Origin: an uncultured Porphyromonadaceae bacterium
GTDB lineage: Bacteria > Bacteroidota > Bacteroidia > Bacteroidales > Muribaculaceae
DNA: 32,964 bases
Assembly (NCBI GenBank): GCA_947174515.1
Contig: CAMWJD010000004.1
Coordinates: forward strand, 1-32,964
Direction: 5' to 3'
Below, one piece after another: positions 1 to 9,637 of this stretch (position 1 is the first letter of the stretch; each line of letters opens with the position of its first letter). Below the pieces are notes generated by a model, which did no database searches, was not told where the DNA came from, and saw only the letters and a list, made by a program, of their open reading frames with translations. Made by a program: the position numbers and the translations under genes.

Positions 1-1
1 T

Positions 2-70
2 GAATTGAGAATTGAGAATTGAGAATTGAGAATTGAGAATTGAGAATTGAGAATTAAGAATTGAGAATTT
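2..70. repeat. Tandem 7-bp repeat, unit GAATTGA, about 9 copies (one variant GAATTAA), possibly continuing beyond the left edge
   Basis: Direct reading: gaattga units at 2-8, 9-15, 16-22, 23-29, 30-36, 37-43, 44-50, gaattaa 51-57, gaattga 58-64. Confidence 0.95.
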
Positions 71-72
71 TT

Positions 73-99
73 GGTCCAATTAGACTAATTAGCCTAATT
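73..99. repeat. Short 9-bp-period degenerate repeat (ggtccaatt agactaatt agcctaatt)
   Basis: Three consecutive 9-mers ending in caatt/taatt; same type as the tract at 25386-25501. Confidence 0.6.
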
Positions 100-109
100 G
101 GGCATTAAA

Positions 110-2107
110 TTAATCATTGATAATTGATTTCAGGAATTCTTCATCTGCTATAAAAGGCTCTGTGATCATGAAGCCGTTTTCAGCTTGCGTATCGTTCCAT
201 TCCTTGACAGTGGCCATCGCGTTTTCATTGCGTGCCCAACTCCTACGAGCTACGCCTCCCATAACGTCCCAAAGCATTGCCTTTGTCAGAATTTCATCCA
301 CTCTGTCAGATCCGTCGCAAATCATTCCGAAACCACCGTTTATAGCCTTTCCGATTCCCACACCGCCACCGTTGTGGAGTGCAACGAGACTCATTCCGCG
401 TGCACAGTTGCCTGCAAAGCACTGTACTGCCATATCTGCCATTACGTTAGATCCATCTTTGATATTGGATGTTTCACGGAAGGGAGAATCTGTGCCGCTC
501 ACATCATGATGGTCGCGCCCAAGCATTATCGGTCCTACCTCTCCCTTACGAACCATATCATTGAATTTCAAGGCAATCTTCAGGCGACCCATGGCATCCT
601 GATAGAGAATACGAGCTTGCGTGCCAACAACGAGTGCATTCTTTTCTGCATCGCGTATCCATACCCAGTTGTCCATGTCCTGACCGCGTCGATCCTTGGG
701 AATACAATCCATAGCTGCCTTGTCTGTCTTCACCAAGTCTTCGTGTTTTCCGCTGAGGCAAACCCAACGGAAAGGACCGTATCCAAAGTCGAAAAGCATC
801 GGACCCATGATGTCTTCTACATATGATGGCCAGATAAAACCATCTTTCTCATCCACACCATTCTTCGACAATTCTTTAACTCCTGCATCATACATAGCTT
901 TCATGAAGGAGTTGCCATAGTCGAAGAAATATGTGCCGCGATCCACGAGGGTCTTTATTGCTTTGTAATGACGGTGAAGAGTCAAGTCTACAAGACGACG
1001 GAATTCTTCAGGATTATCATGAAGCAGACGAGTACGCTCCTCAAAAGAAAGACCGGCAGGACAATATCCGCCCTCATACACCGCATGGCATGAGGTCTGG
1101 TCACTAAGCAGTTCTATCTTTTTGTTTTCTTTTACCGCATATTCCAGTAAATCTACTATATTTCCATGATATGCAATAGAAAGTGGCTTTTTCTCAACCA
1201 TTGCTTCCTCTGCGAGATGGAATGCTTCGGCAAGATCATCTGTGACCACCTGCACCCATCCCTGATTCTTGCGGGTTGCTATTCTTGATGCATCTACTTC
1301 AGCTACAATTGAGACGGCTCCCGCTATGTCTGCGGCTTTCGGCTGAGCACCGCTCATACCGCCAAGGCCTGAACTTACAAAAAGATGACCACGGAGATCT
1401 CCATCTTGCGGGACTCCGAGTTTCATTCGCCCTGCATTGAGAATGGTGTTGAATGTGCCATGCACGATTCCTTGAGGTCCGATATACATCCAACCTCCGG
1501 CTGTCATCTGTCCATAATTTGCAACTCCCATCTGCATTGCTTCATGCCAGTCGTGGAGATTATCAAACATGCCCACCATCATTGCATTGGTGATAATGAC
1601 CCGTGGAGCTTCCGGACGCGAGGGGAAGAGACCGAGAGGATGGCCTGATTCCACTACAAGAGTCTGGTCTTCAGTCAGGTTTTCAAGATATTTTTTTATA
1701 AGTCGGTATTGAAGCCAGTTTTGGCATACCTGGCCGGTCTCGCCATAAGTGACAAGTTCATATGGATAAAGAGCTATGTCAAAGCAGAGATTATTGTCAA
1801 TCATTACCTGGAAAGCCTTTCCTGCAAGACATTTTCCCTTGTATTCATCGACAGGCTTTGCCTTCAGGTCGCCCTGAGGACGCCAACGATAGGCATATAT
1901 GCGACCACGTGTGCGCAGTTCCTCAAGAAATTCAGGAGCCGCTTTCTCATGAAGTTCCTCCGGAAGATATCGAAGAGCATTCTTAAGTGCCGTTATTGTC
2001 TTATCAGGAGTTAAAGTATAATGACGGTCCGGAGCACGACGGATGCCGTCGACAAATTTGGGATCTTCGGGCCATTCTGCCGAAAGAAGGATTCTATTAT
2101 CTGTCAT
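110..2107 (-). CDS. hutU: Urocanate hydratase
   Basis: 665-aa ORF; family-typical segments such as YGQMTAGGWMYIGPQGIVHGTFNTILNAG, LFVSSGLGGMSGAQPKAADIAG, GRDHHDVSGTDSPFRETSNIKDGSNVMADMA. Confidence 0.97.
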   Translation of the reverse strand: MTDNRILLSAEWPEDPKFVDGIRRAPDRHYTLTPDKTITALKNALRYLPEELHEKAAPEFLEELRTRGRIYAYRWRPQGDLKAKPVDEYKGKCLAGKAFQVMIDNNLCFDIALYPYELVTYGETGQVCQNWLQYRLIKKYLENLTEDQTLVVESGHPLGLFPSRPEAPRVIITNAMMVGMFDNLHDWHEAMQMGVANYGQMTAGGWMYIGPQGIVHGTFNTILNAGRMKLGVPQDGDLRGHLFVSSGLGGMSGAQPKAADIAGAVSIVAEVDASRIATRKNQGWVQVVTDDLAEAFHLAEEAMVEKKPLSIAYHGNIVDLLEYAVKENKKIELLSDQTSCHAVYEGGYCPAGLSFEERTRLLHDNPEEFRRLVDLTLHRHYKAIKTLVDRGTYFFDYGNSFMKAMYDAGVKELSKNGVDEKDGFIWPSYVEDIMGPMLFDFGYGPFRWVCLSGKHEDLVKTDKAAMDCIPKDRRGQDMDNWVWIRDAEKNALVVGTQARILYQDAMGRLKIALKFNDMVRKGEVGPIMLGRDHHDVSGTDSPFRETSNIKDGSNVMADMAVQCFAGNCARGMSLVALHNGGGVGIGKAINGGFGMICDGSDRVDEILTKAMLWDVMGGVARRSWARNENAMATVKEWNDTQAENGFMITEPFIADEEFLKSIIND

Positions 2108-2167
2108 ATATCAGGTCAGTTAGTATCTTATGTATATCTGATTTACTCACAAACTGCGAGTTCACCA

Positions 2168-2201
2168 CAAAATTAATAAAATTTTGCCAAACGAGCACAA
2201 A
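2168..2201 (-). promoter_or_regulatory. Possible Bacteroidetes-type promoter for hutU (TAATTTTG -7 with TTTG 22 nt upstream)
   Basis: Reverse complement reads TTTG-N22-TAATTTTG; spacing slightly longer than the 19-20 nt usually described. Confidence 0.4.
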
Positions 2202-2405
2202 AAACACAAAGAAAAATTTAGGAATGAATGTTTATATCGTCACCATCCACACCCGTCACCAAACTAACACATACCGATCATTAGTCTCAAAGAGGAGGCT
2301 ACTAAAAATAGATTACGGGAAAAATCATTCTCTCTTGAAAATATCATGTAACAATCTGATACGTTTTCTCGTCATTATGATATAACATTGATATTTCTTA
2401 CAGTT

Positions 2406-2903
2406 ATGACCGACGGAGAGTTCAAACGGATAATACTTCCAAATTACCGACAAATGTATGCCACTGCATTTGCGATACTCCGTGACTCAAACGATGCGTC
2501 GGATGCAGTGCAAGACACCGTCTCGGCATTATGGCAGAAACATCAGCGTCTGGAAGCTCCCGAAAATGCACAGTCTTTCTGCAACCGAACGATAAGAAAC
2601 CATTGTATAGATCGGATCCGTCAGAATTCAAACAGATATTTTGAAAAAATAGACAGTTTGTATCAGTATCCATCCGAATCCACTGCAGATTCCGAAGTTT
2701 CCCTATCTTCAACAGCCATCCTTATCATGAATTATCTTACCAAAATAAATATCAGGCACAGGAAAGTTCTAACGCTTAGTATTTTCAGTCAACTTTCCAA
2801 CGATGAGATAAGCGTTGCCACTGGAGAATCCCCCGAAAATGTAAGGGTTATCCTGAGCAGAGGAAGAAAACTTATAAAAGAACTACTGAAAAATGAAAAA
2901 TAA
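2406..2903 (+). CDS. ECF-type RNA polymerase sigma-70 factor
   Basis: ORF from ATG 2406 (MTDGEFKRIILPNYRQMYATAFAILRDSNDASDAVQDTVSALW... region 2; LSNDEISVATGESPENVRVILSRGRKLIKELL region 4 HTH). Confidence 0.93.
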   Translation: MTDGEFKRIILPNYRQMYATAFAILRDSNDASDAVQDTVSALWQKHQRLEAPENAQSFCNRTIRNHCIDRIRQNSNRYFEKIDSLYQYPSESTADSEVSLSSTAILIMNYLTKINIRHRKVLTLSIFSQLSNDEISVATGESPENVRVILSRGRKLIKELLKNEK

Positions 2904-3612
2904 TCTTAATATCGATAATCTGCGACTTCTGCTTCATAAATATTATGAAGGGGAAACGTCACCGGATGAGGAAAAACTCATAGAGTGTTTCTTCGCCGAA
3001 ACCGATGCCGATCTCAACTCTCAGAATATGGCTCTTGATAAAGAACTGTTCTCATCAATAGCTGAGTTGTGCCCCGGGCCTGATGATTGTGACATCCCGG
3101 ATCATCTTGCTGATAGAATTACTGCGATCACAGAGAGTTCAGAAGACTTATTTTCAAGCAAGAATAAAAAGAAATGGAAGATATCTATAACCTATGCAGC
3201 AGTGGCAGCTTGTATATGTGTGGCAGTAACCAACGGCATAAGATGGCTTTCCGCCCCGATAACCGAACCCACTCACAATATGAATCATTTAGCTGCGACA
3301 CCTGCCAAATCTCATACACTTCTTAATGAAGAAAATTCCAAGCATAATGTCATGCCGGAAAAGCCGGTGGCGGAACTCAATCCACCTGCCCCTGAACCTC
3401 GTCAAGTAAAAACTAAAACTGAGAATGTAACAGATCAAAATAATATTAATGAAAACTATGTAGAGATTACAGATCCGGAAGAGGCGGAGAAAATTGTACT
3501 TGAAATCGGCAGACTTTTAGCCGTCAATTCCCAAAAGACAAACGAGGCAATTCAAAATTTAGAGAAAACAATAGGTGAATATAAGGAACTAACTAAATCC
3601 ATATTGAAATGA
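2893..3612 (+). CDS. Putative anti-sigma-factor-like single-pass membrane protein
   Basis: Overlaps the 3' end of the sigma gene; cytosolic acidic N-terminus, one hydrophobic segment (ISITYAAVAACICVAVTNGI), periplasmic C-terminal part; position and topology only. Confidence 0.65.
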   Translation: MKNNLNIDNLRLLLHKYYEGETSPDEEKLIECFFAETDADLNSQNMALDKELFSSIAELCPGPDDCDIPDHLADRITAITESSEDLFSSKNKKKWKISITYAAVAACICVAVTNGIRWLSAPITEPTHNMNHLAATPAKSHTLLNEENSKHNVMPEKPVAELNPPAPEPRQVKTKTENVTDQNNINENYVEITDPEEAEKIVLEIGRLLAVNSQKTNEAIQNLEKTIGEYKELTKSILK

Positions 3613-4088
3613 AAAACTTAAAGAATATAATATTAGCCATCTTCTGTTTGCTGACTGTCAATTGTTCAGCTCAGCGTATGCTTACTGAAGTTGCTTCCAT
3701 GAAGGGCGTGAGTTCCGTCTATATCGGAAAGACAATGTTGAAACTGGCCGGGGCTTCGATGTCTATCACCGGCGACCAATCAGCTATCGACCTGTCAAAG
3801 CTTTTCAAAGATCTCTCATCCATTGAAATAATATCATGTGAGGATAAGAAAATGGCGGATAAAGTGGAAAAGAAATGCAAAAGCATACTGTCTAAACTTC
3901 CGATGGAAGTGATCACGGAAACTACAAGCGACGGACAGAATGTAGAGATATCAGGAGTATTTGATAAAGAGGGCCGTAACCTTGAGATCCTACTCATATC
4001 CGTCACAGGAAATGAAGAAGCCTCCTTTATCCTCTTAAAAGGAAAAATAGACATAGTCACCCTCAACAATGCTATCCTAATAGACTAA
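3609..4088 (+). CDS. DUF4252-like secreted protein
   Basis: 159 aa with signal peptide (MKNLKNIILAIFCLLTVNCSAQ); pattern ASMKGVSSVYIGKTML...EASFILLKGKIDI and operon context after ECF sigma/anti-sigma. Confidence 0.65.
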   Translation: MKNLKNIILAIFCLLTVNCSAQRMLTEVASMKGVSSVYIGKTMLKLAGASMSITGDQSAIDLSKLFKDLSSIEIISCEDKKMADKVEKKCKSILSKLPMEVITETTSDGQNVEISGVFDKEGRNLEILLISVTGNEEASFILLKGKIDIVTLNNAILID

Positions 4089-4101
4089 TTCACTTGACAA
4101 A

Positions 4102-7100
4102 ATGAAAAAGATTACCTTTATCCTGACTCTGCTTTTCAGCAGCTTGATCGCTAATGCCCTGACCGTAGATCAGCTGATCAAATATTATAGGAATATGCCT
4201 GATATTCAATGCGAAGTGATTAAAGGAAAGGAATTGCAGGCTCTCTTGGACAGCGCTTCGACGAATATAGGAAATAAAACTCATCGCACGGCAAAAAAAC
4301 TCATTTTTCTTGGCTTCCTGAATGATGAGGAACAACGGAGTGAACTTTCATCCAAGCTTGAAACACTGGATGATTACAGTATTGCATTTTCATATACGAA
4401 GGATACTCCGGGAACTATCAATCCCCTATTATCTACTATCACCGGACTTGAAACTTCAGTCGCAGTAGAAATATATAGTAAAAATTCTTCTTCAAACGAT
4501 TATTTAAGCAAACCGCTTTTTGTAATATATATATGGGGAATGGTCGGTTTGGCTTATCTGGATGGGAATATAAATCAGGATATCGCCAAAGATTTCGTGG
4601 AAGTTACATTCAACACCAGTTATTCCATCTCTCCTTCACCTGCTCGCAAAAGTGAAAAACAGAGTACACTTAAACGCTTAAACCACCAACTGAGCATCTA
4701 TCCGCAGGAAAAACTTCATGTCGTAACCGACCGTGACCTTTACTGTGGAGGAGACACAATCTGGCTTCGTGCTTTCGTTGTGGATGCGGACACTCACACT
4801 CAGACCGCGATAAGCAAGTATGTTTACGTAGAACTTCTCACACCTTTTGGTTTTGCAGATAAGCGAGTCAAGTTAATGGAACGAGATGGAATCTATGCAG
4901 GCTACATTCCTATAGACGAGGAAATATACGAAGGAGATTACACTCTGTCTGCATATACTGCCTATTCAGAAAACCAAGGGAAAGACTTCTTCTTCCGGAA
5001 ACCCCTCAGAATTATGGCACCTCAAAGTTCAAAATATACAATTGAGTCAAAATTCCTCCCTGCAAAAGATGGAGAAGTAACCGGAAATTTCAAAATCATG
5101 GCTATTGAAGGGAATCCTATCAATTATAAAGTGATGTCCTGGACTATGCCCGACGGCAATACGCTGGAAATGCCCCATGCAGATAATGGATTGAGCAGAA
5201 ATTTCAACCGAAGCAAAGATGAAAAAATTGTACTCGTGAAGTTTGGAGACTACGGTAAATATTTCACGATTGAGTATCCGGTTGAGTCAACAGATATATC
5301 TTTCTATCCGGAAGGCGGGTGGCTAATAGCAAACCAACCCTGTACTGTTGCATTCAAAGCAACTGACGAAAACGGAAAGGGTATCAATGCCTCAGGTGTG
5401 ATCAAAAACAATAGAGGTGATGAAATTGTGAAATTCAGTACTGTCCACAACGGTATGGGAAGCTTTACATTCATCCCTGAAAGCGGAGACACCTATGCAG
5501 CTTACTTTTCAGGACCGGATGGAGCATCACAATCAGTTGAAATTGGATCTCCAAAGGATGGAGCGGCAGCTTTGCGTTACCGTGCAATCGGTTCGAAAGG
5601 CACATTCAGTGTAGCCGGAAGGGACGGAGAGGAACTTGAGCTGGTGGTAGCCCTGCGCGGTGCCGGTATTATATCTGCACCTATATCGGCTACTACCCCA
5701 CTATCATTCGACAAAGACGAGATGCCGGAAGGACTTTATCAGGCATTTCTTGTTTCAAAAAGCGACAATGCGGTGTTAAGCGAACGGTTATTCTTCTTGG
5801 GAGCTGACAGAAAAGCCACTGAAGTATCTGAACTCAGTGCAGACTCCACTACAATAAGTCTACGCATGCCCAAAGGGAATTCTGCAGACTGCACCGTACG
5901 GATCACGAATGGAAACATAACCGGCGCTACCACTGACAACGACATTCGCACACAACTGATGCTCCAGAGTGAACTGAGAGGACGAATTGAGAATCCTTCA
6001 TACTATTTCACAAACAATACTACCGAGGCCGAACGTAATCTCGACCTCCTGATGATGGTGAACGGCTGGAGCCGCTATAATCTCCCTGATGCCATACAAG
6101 GGAAATACGAAGAACCGAAAATTCCTCTGGAAATTGGTCAGGAAATATCCGGCCAGGTTCGTTCACGATGGAAAAACAGCCCTATGGAGGGAGTCTATAT
6201 CAGCGCTATTGCCCCTAAAATGAACTTCGGCACTTTTGCCGAAACTGACAAAAACGGGATGTTTCATATCAACGGCTTCGATTTTCCTGAAGGAACCTCA
6301 TATATATTTAAAGCAATGAATGAAACGGGAGCACTTGAAGCAAACTATGAAATCTATCCTGATGAATTCCCGGAAATTGATGTTTTGCATAATTCCACTT
6401 CTGTGGTGTCAGACGATCAGATAGCCGACTTTTTCAAAGGAAGCCGGTGGACATTACTTGATGAGGTAAATGTTCAGGCTTTTAAGGAAAGTAACGATAA
6501 TATATATGCTAATTTCGTATCTTACTCCAGAAGTGCCGACGATATGAAGATGAGAGGCATATCTTCCGTATGGCAGGCATTAAACGGGTTAGGTGGAATT
6601 TCGGACCACATGGGACATTTAAAATGGAGAAACTCAGAAATAAACTATTATATTGATGGAAAGCTGTTTGATCCCCGGGGCAACGCGACAATGGTGTATG
6701 ACGTGGCCGGACAACCTTCTTCGTGGCGCAGTCAAGCACTTCCCGAAAATATAGGAGGAAGTTCATTTTATGGTCCGACTTTGTCTGAAATTGAAGCGGC
6801 TGTGCCGTTCCAAACAATTGAAAGAATAGACTTCATTCGTCCTGAACATAGCATCGTCTTAGGTCCATCATATGGTGGCGCCGCGGTAGTGATAACGACT
6901 AAAAAAGGAGATAAGGTAAATTGGGAAAGGCAATTCGAATTAAAAGACTATCTCCCACTCGGCTATCAGCATTACAAGGAATACGCAAGTCCATTGCTTT
7001 CTATTGATACAGATGAATATGAATTGCAGTCACATCCGACTTTGCTTTGGATCCCATCTGCCAAATTTGATGAGAACGGGAAATCCATCAATCTGAAATT

Positions 7101-7191
7101 TCCCATAAAATCCAACTATAAAGTCATTATAGAAGGTATTTCCGACAATGGCGATATAATTTCAGAAACATCTTTACTTACGAGGCATTAG
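4102..7191 (+). CDS. Large exported MG2-domain / TonB-plug-like protein with an extra N-terminal domain
   Basis: 1029 aa; signal peptide; MG2-like YPQEKLHVVTDRDLYCGGDTIWLRAFVVDADTHTQTAISKYVYVELL; plug-like C-terminus SVWQALNGLGGIS...INYYIDGKLFDPRG...ERIDFIRPEHSIVLGPSYGGAAVVITTKKG; N-terminal about 170 aa not part of the usual MG2 layout. Confidence 0.8.
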   Translation: MKKITFILTLLFSSLIANALTVDQLIKYYRNMPDIQCEVIKGKELQALLDSASTNIGNKTHRTAKKLIFLGFLNDEEQRSELSSKLETLDDYSIAFSYTKDTPGTINPLLSTITGLETSVAVEIYSKNSSSNDYLSKPLFVIYIWGMVGLAYLDGNINQDIAKDFVEVTFNTSYSISPSPARKSEKQSTLKRLNHQLSIYPQEKLHVVTDRDLYCGGDTIWLRAFVVDADTHTQTAISKYVYVELLTPFGFADKRVKLMERDGIYAGYIPIDEEIYEGDYTLSAYTAYSENQGKDFFFRKPLRIMAPQSSKYTIESKFLPAKDGEVTGNFKIMAIEGNPINYKVMSWTMPDGNTLEMPHADNGLSRNFNRSKDEKIVLVKFGDYGKYFTIEYPVESTDISFYPEGGWLIANQPCTVAFKATDENGKGINASGVIKNNRGDEIVKFSTVHNGMGSFTFIPESGDTYAAYFSGPDGASQSVEIGSPKDGAAALRYRAIGSKGTFSVAGRDGEELELVVALRGAGIISAPISATTPLSFDKDEMPEGLYQAFLVSKSDNAVLSERLFFLGADRKATEVSELSADSTTISLRMPKGNSADCTVRITNGNITGATTDNDIRTQLMLQSELRGRIENPSYYFTNNTTEAERNLDLLMMVNGWSRYNLPDAIQGKYEEPKIPLEIGQEISGQVRSRWKNSPMEGVYISAIAPKMNFGTFAETDKNGMFHINGFDFPEGTSYIFKAMNETGALEANYEIYPDEFPEIDVLHNSTSVVSDDQIADFFKGSRWTLLDEVNVQAFKESNDNIYANFVSYSRSADDMKMRGISSVWQALNGLGGISDHMGHLKWRNSEINYYIDGKLFDPRGNATMVYDVAGQPSSWRSQALPENIGGSSFYGPTLSEIEAAVPFQTIERIDFIRPEHSIVLGPSYGGAAVVITTKKGDKVNWERQFELKDYLPLGYQHYKEYASPLLSIDTDEYELQSHPTLLWIPSAKFDENGKSINLKFPIKSNYKVIIEGISDNGDIISETSLLTRH

Positions 7192-7210
7192 ATCGGTTAG
7201 AAAATAAAAA

Positions 7211-7242
7211 TTTGGTTATGTCGGAAATAAAGATTATCTTTG
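7211..7242 (+). promoter_or_regulatory. Bacteroidetes-type promoter for GH51-trxA (TTTG-N20-TATCTTTG)
   Basis: TTTG at 7211-7214, TATCTTTG at 7235-7242, spacing 20 nt, 26 nt before ATG 7269. Confidence 0.75.
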
Positions 7243-7268
7243 CAATTATAAATTTATAACCGAACGAC

Positions 7269-9254
7269 ATGAAGAACCTAAACTATCTGCTTTCAAGCGT
7301 TGCCGCACTTTCCGTCCTATCTGCCGGCGCGGCTACCAACGACTTTGTTATCAAGACAAACAAGGTAGGCGCTCCTATACAGCCCACCATGTATGGAATC
7401 TTCTTTGAGGATATCAACTTCGGAGCGGATGGAGGGCTTTATGCTGAACTTATTAAAAACCGTTCGTTTGAATTTCCACAAACCTTTATGGGCTGGAATA
7501 TTTTCGGCAACGTGAAAGTGAAAGATGACGGACCTTTTGAGAGAAATCCACATTATGTACGTCTTGGAGACCCGGGACATGCTCATAAACATACAGGTAT
7601 TGAAAATGAAGGTTTCTTCGGTATCGGAGTGGAAAAAGACAAAGAATACCGTTTTTCAGTATGGGCAAGAACAGTAGACGAAGAAAAATCAAAACTCCGT
7701 ATCGAGCTTACTGATCCGGCCAATATGGGTGACCGCCAGGACATAGCGAAGCAAGATATTGAAATAATTGGAAAAGAATGGAAGAAATATTCTGTCATTC
7801 TTAAACCATCCAAAACCGAAGCAAAAGCTCATCTACGAATTTTTCTGACCACTCCTAAATCCGGAGTTGACCTTGAGCACGTGTCCCTCTTCCCGGTTGA
7901 CACATGGAATGGTCACGAAAACGGCATGCGTAAAGACCTTGCACAGAAACTCGCCGACCTCAATCCCGGAGTTTTTCGTTTTCCGGGCGGTTGTATAGTG
8001 GAGGGTACAGACATGGATACTCGTTATCAATGGAAAAACACCGTTGGGCCTGTGGAAAACCGTCCTCTAAACGAAAACCGTTGGCATTACACTTTCCCTC
8101 ATCGTTTTTACCCTGATTATTTCCAGAGCTATGGCCTTGGATTCTACGACTACTTCCTGCTAAGTGAGGAAATAGGAAGCGAACCTCTCCCGATACTCAA
8201 TGTAGGGCTCGTGTGTCAATATCAGAATAATGATCCTCATGCACATGCAGAAGGGGAAGAACTTCAACAGTTTATTGACGATGCGCTCGATCTCGTGGAA
8301 TTTGCTAATGGAAACACCGATACTGAATGGGGTAAACTTCGTGCGGAGATGGGACATCCGGAACCATTTAATCTGAAATATATCGGAATAGGCAACGAAC
8401 AATGGGGTCCGGAATACCCCGAGCGTCTTGAAAAATTCCTTGACGCGATGCGCAAACAACATCCAGAAATCAAGATTATCGGTTCGTCCGGACCTGATTC
8501 GGAAGGCAAGAAATTTGATTATCTTTGGCCAGAGATGACTCGACTGAAAGCTGACCTCGTGGATGAACACTTCTATCGTCCCGAAAAATGGTTTCTTGAG
8601 CAAGGCCGGCGATACGACAAATATGACCGGAAAGGTCCGAAGGTGTTTGCAGGCGAGTATGCTTGCCATGGAAAAGGAAAGAAATGGAATCATTTCAATG
8701 CTGCTCTTCTTGAAGCAGCTTTCATGACAGGACTTGAAAGAAATGCCGATGTAGTGCATATGGCTACGTATGCTCCTCTCTTTGCCCATGTCGAAGGTTG
8801 GCAATGGCGTCCGGATATGATCTGGTTTGACAATCTCAGGAGTTTCCCAACCTCAAGTTACTACGTGCAGCAGCTTTATTCCACAAATAAGGGTGACTTT
8901 GTGCTTCCTCTCACAATGGACGGCAAGACCGTAGCAGGCGATCCGGATCAAAACGGACTCTTTGCAAGTGCCGTATATGATAAGAAAGCGAATACCTACA
9001 TAGTTAAGGTCGCTAATGTATCTGATGATCCACAGGAACTCAACCTGACATTTGACGGAATGAAGAAAACCATACTTTCCGGAGGAAAATCAGTGACATT
9101 ACATTCTGATGTTGAGACTGCAGAAAACAGCCTTGACAATCCCACGCTTATCGCTCCAGAAGAAACACCAATAAATGTCAATGGCAACACATGGTCTACG
9201 ACAATTGGAGCTAAAACATTTGCTGTTTACACATTCAATATAACTAAAAAATAA
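7269..9254 (+). CDS. GH51 family alpha-L-arabinofuranosidase, exported
   Basis: 661 aa; signal peptide; GIFFEDINFGADGGLYAELIKNRSFE, FRFPGGCIVEGTDMDTRYQWKNTVGP, acid/base motif GIGNEQWG, nucleophile region VFAGEYACHG. Confidence 0.93.
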   Translation: MKNLNYLLSSVAALSVLSAGAATNDFVIKTNKVGAPIQPTMYGIFFEDINFGADGGLYAELIKNRSFEFPQTFMGWNIFGNVKVKDDGPFERNPHYVRLGDPGHAHKHTGIENEGFFGIGVEKDKEYRFSVWARTVDEEKSKLRIELTDPANMGDRQDIAKQDIEIIGKEWKKYSVILKPSKTEAKAHLRIFLTTPKSGVDLEHVSLFPVDTWNGHENGMRKDLAQKLADLNPGVFRFPGGCIVEGTDMDTRYQWKNTVGPVENRPLNENRWHYTFPHRFYPDYFQSYGLGFYDYFLLSEEIGSEPLPILNVGLVCQYQNNDPHAHAEGEELQQFIDDALDLVEFANGNTDTEWGKLRAEMGHPEPFNLKYIGIGNEQWGPEYPERLEKFLDAMRKQHPEIKIIGSSGPDSEGKKFDYLWPEMTRLKADLVDEHFYRPEKWFLEQGRRYDKYDRKGPKVFAGEYACHGKGKKWNHFNAALLEAAFMTGLERNADVVHMATYAPLFAHVEGWQWRPDMIWFDNLRSFPTSSYYVQQLYSTNKGDFVLPLTMDGKTVAGDPDQNGLFASAVYDKKANTYIVKVANVSDDPQELNLTFDGMKKTILSGGKSVTLHSDVETAENSLDNPTLIAPEETPINVNGNTWSTTIGAKTFAVYTFNITKK

Positions 9255-9260
9255 ATAATC

Positions 9261-9572
9261 ATGTTGGAATTCAATGACCAGACCGCTCGTGAGGCAATTG
9301 AAAGCGGAAAGCCTGTCGTAATAGATTTTTGGGCTACATGGTGCGGACCTTGCATCAAGCTCGGACCTATCGTGGAGGAACTCGCCGAAAAATATGGCGA
9401 ACAGGTGACTGTAGGAAAACTTAACATAGACGACAACGACGAGATCGCAAGCGAAAATCGCGTTCGTAATATTCCGACAGTACTGTTTTTTAAAGATGGT
9501 GAGGTAAAAGAGCGTTCCGTCGGTCTTGTAAAACTCTCCGATCTGGAGGCTAAACTTCAGACTATCCTGTGA
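9261..9572 (+). CDS. trxA: Thioredoxin
   Basis: 103 aa; VVIDFWATWCGPCIKLGPIVEELA and NIPTVLFFKDGEV; starts 6 nt after the GH51 stop. Confidence 0.96.
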   Translation: MLEFNDQTAREAIESGKPVVIDFWATWCGPCIKLGPIVEELAEKYGEQVTVGKLNIDDNDEIASENRVRNIPTVLFFKDGEVKERSVGLVKLSDLEAKLQTIL

Positions 9573-9589
9573 TAGAGTAAACAGGCATG

Positions 9590-9626
9590 AATAAAGGGAT
9601 GAACTTTTGAAGTTCATCCCTTTATT
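9590..9626. terminator. Terminator hairpin (perfect 17-bp stem, 3-nt loop)
   Basis: aataaagggatgaactt (9590-9606) / aagttcatccctttatt (9610-9626), followed by a T-rich run on +; lies between trxA (+) and the small minus-strand ORF. Confidence 0.9.
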
Positions 9627-9637
9627 TTTACTATTTA

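Noticed and set aside
185-826. 213-aa plus-strand ORF inside hutU
   Set aside because: Antisense shadow of hutU; no family features.
8160-8804. 214-aa minus-strand ORF inside the GH51 gene
   Set aside because: Antisense to a well-supported GH51 CDS, composition not protein-like.
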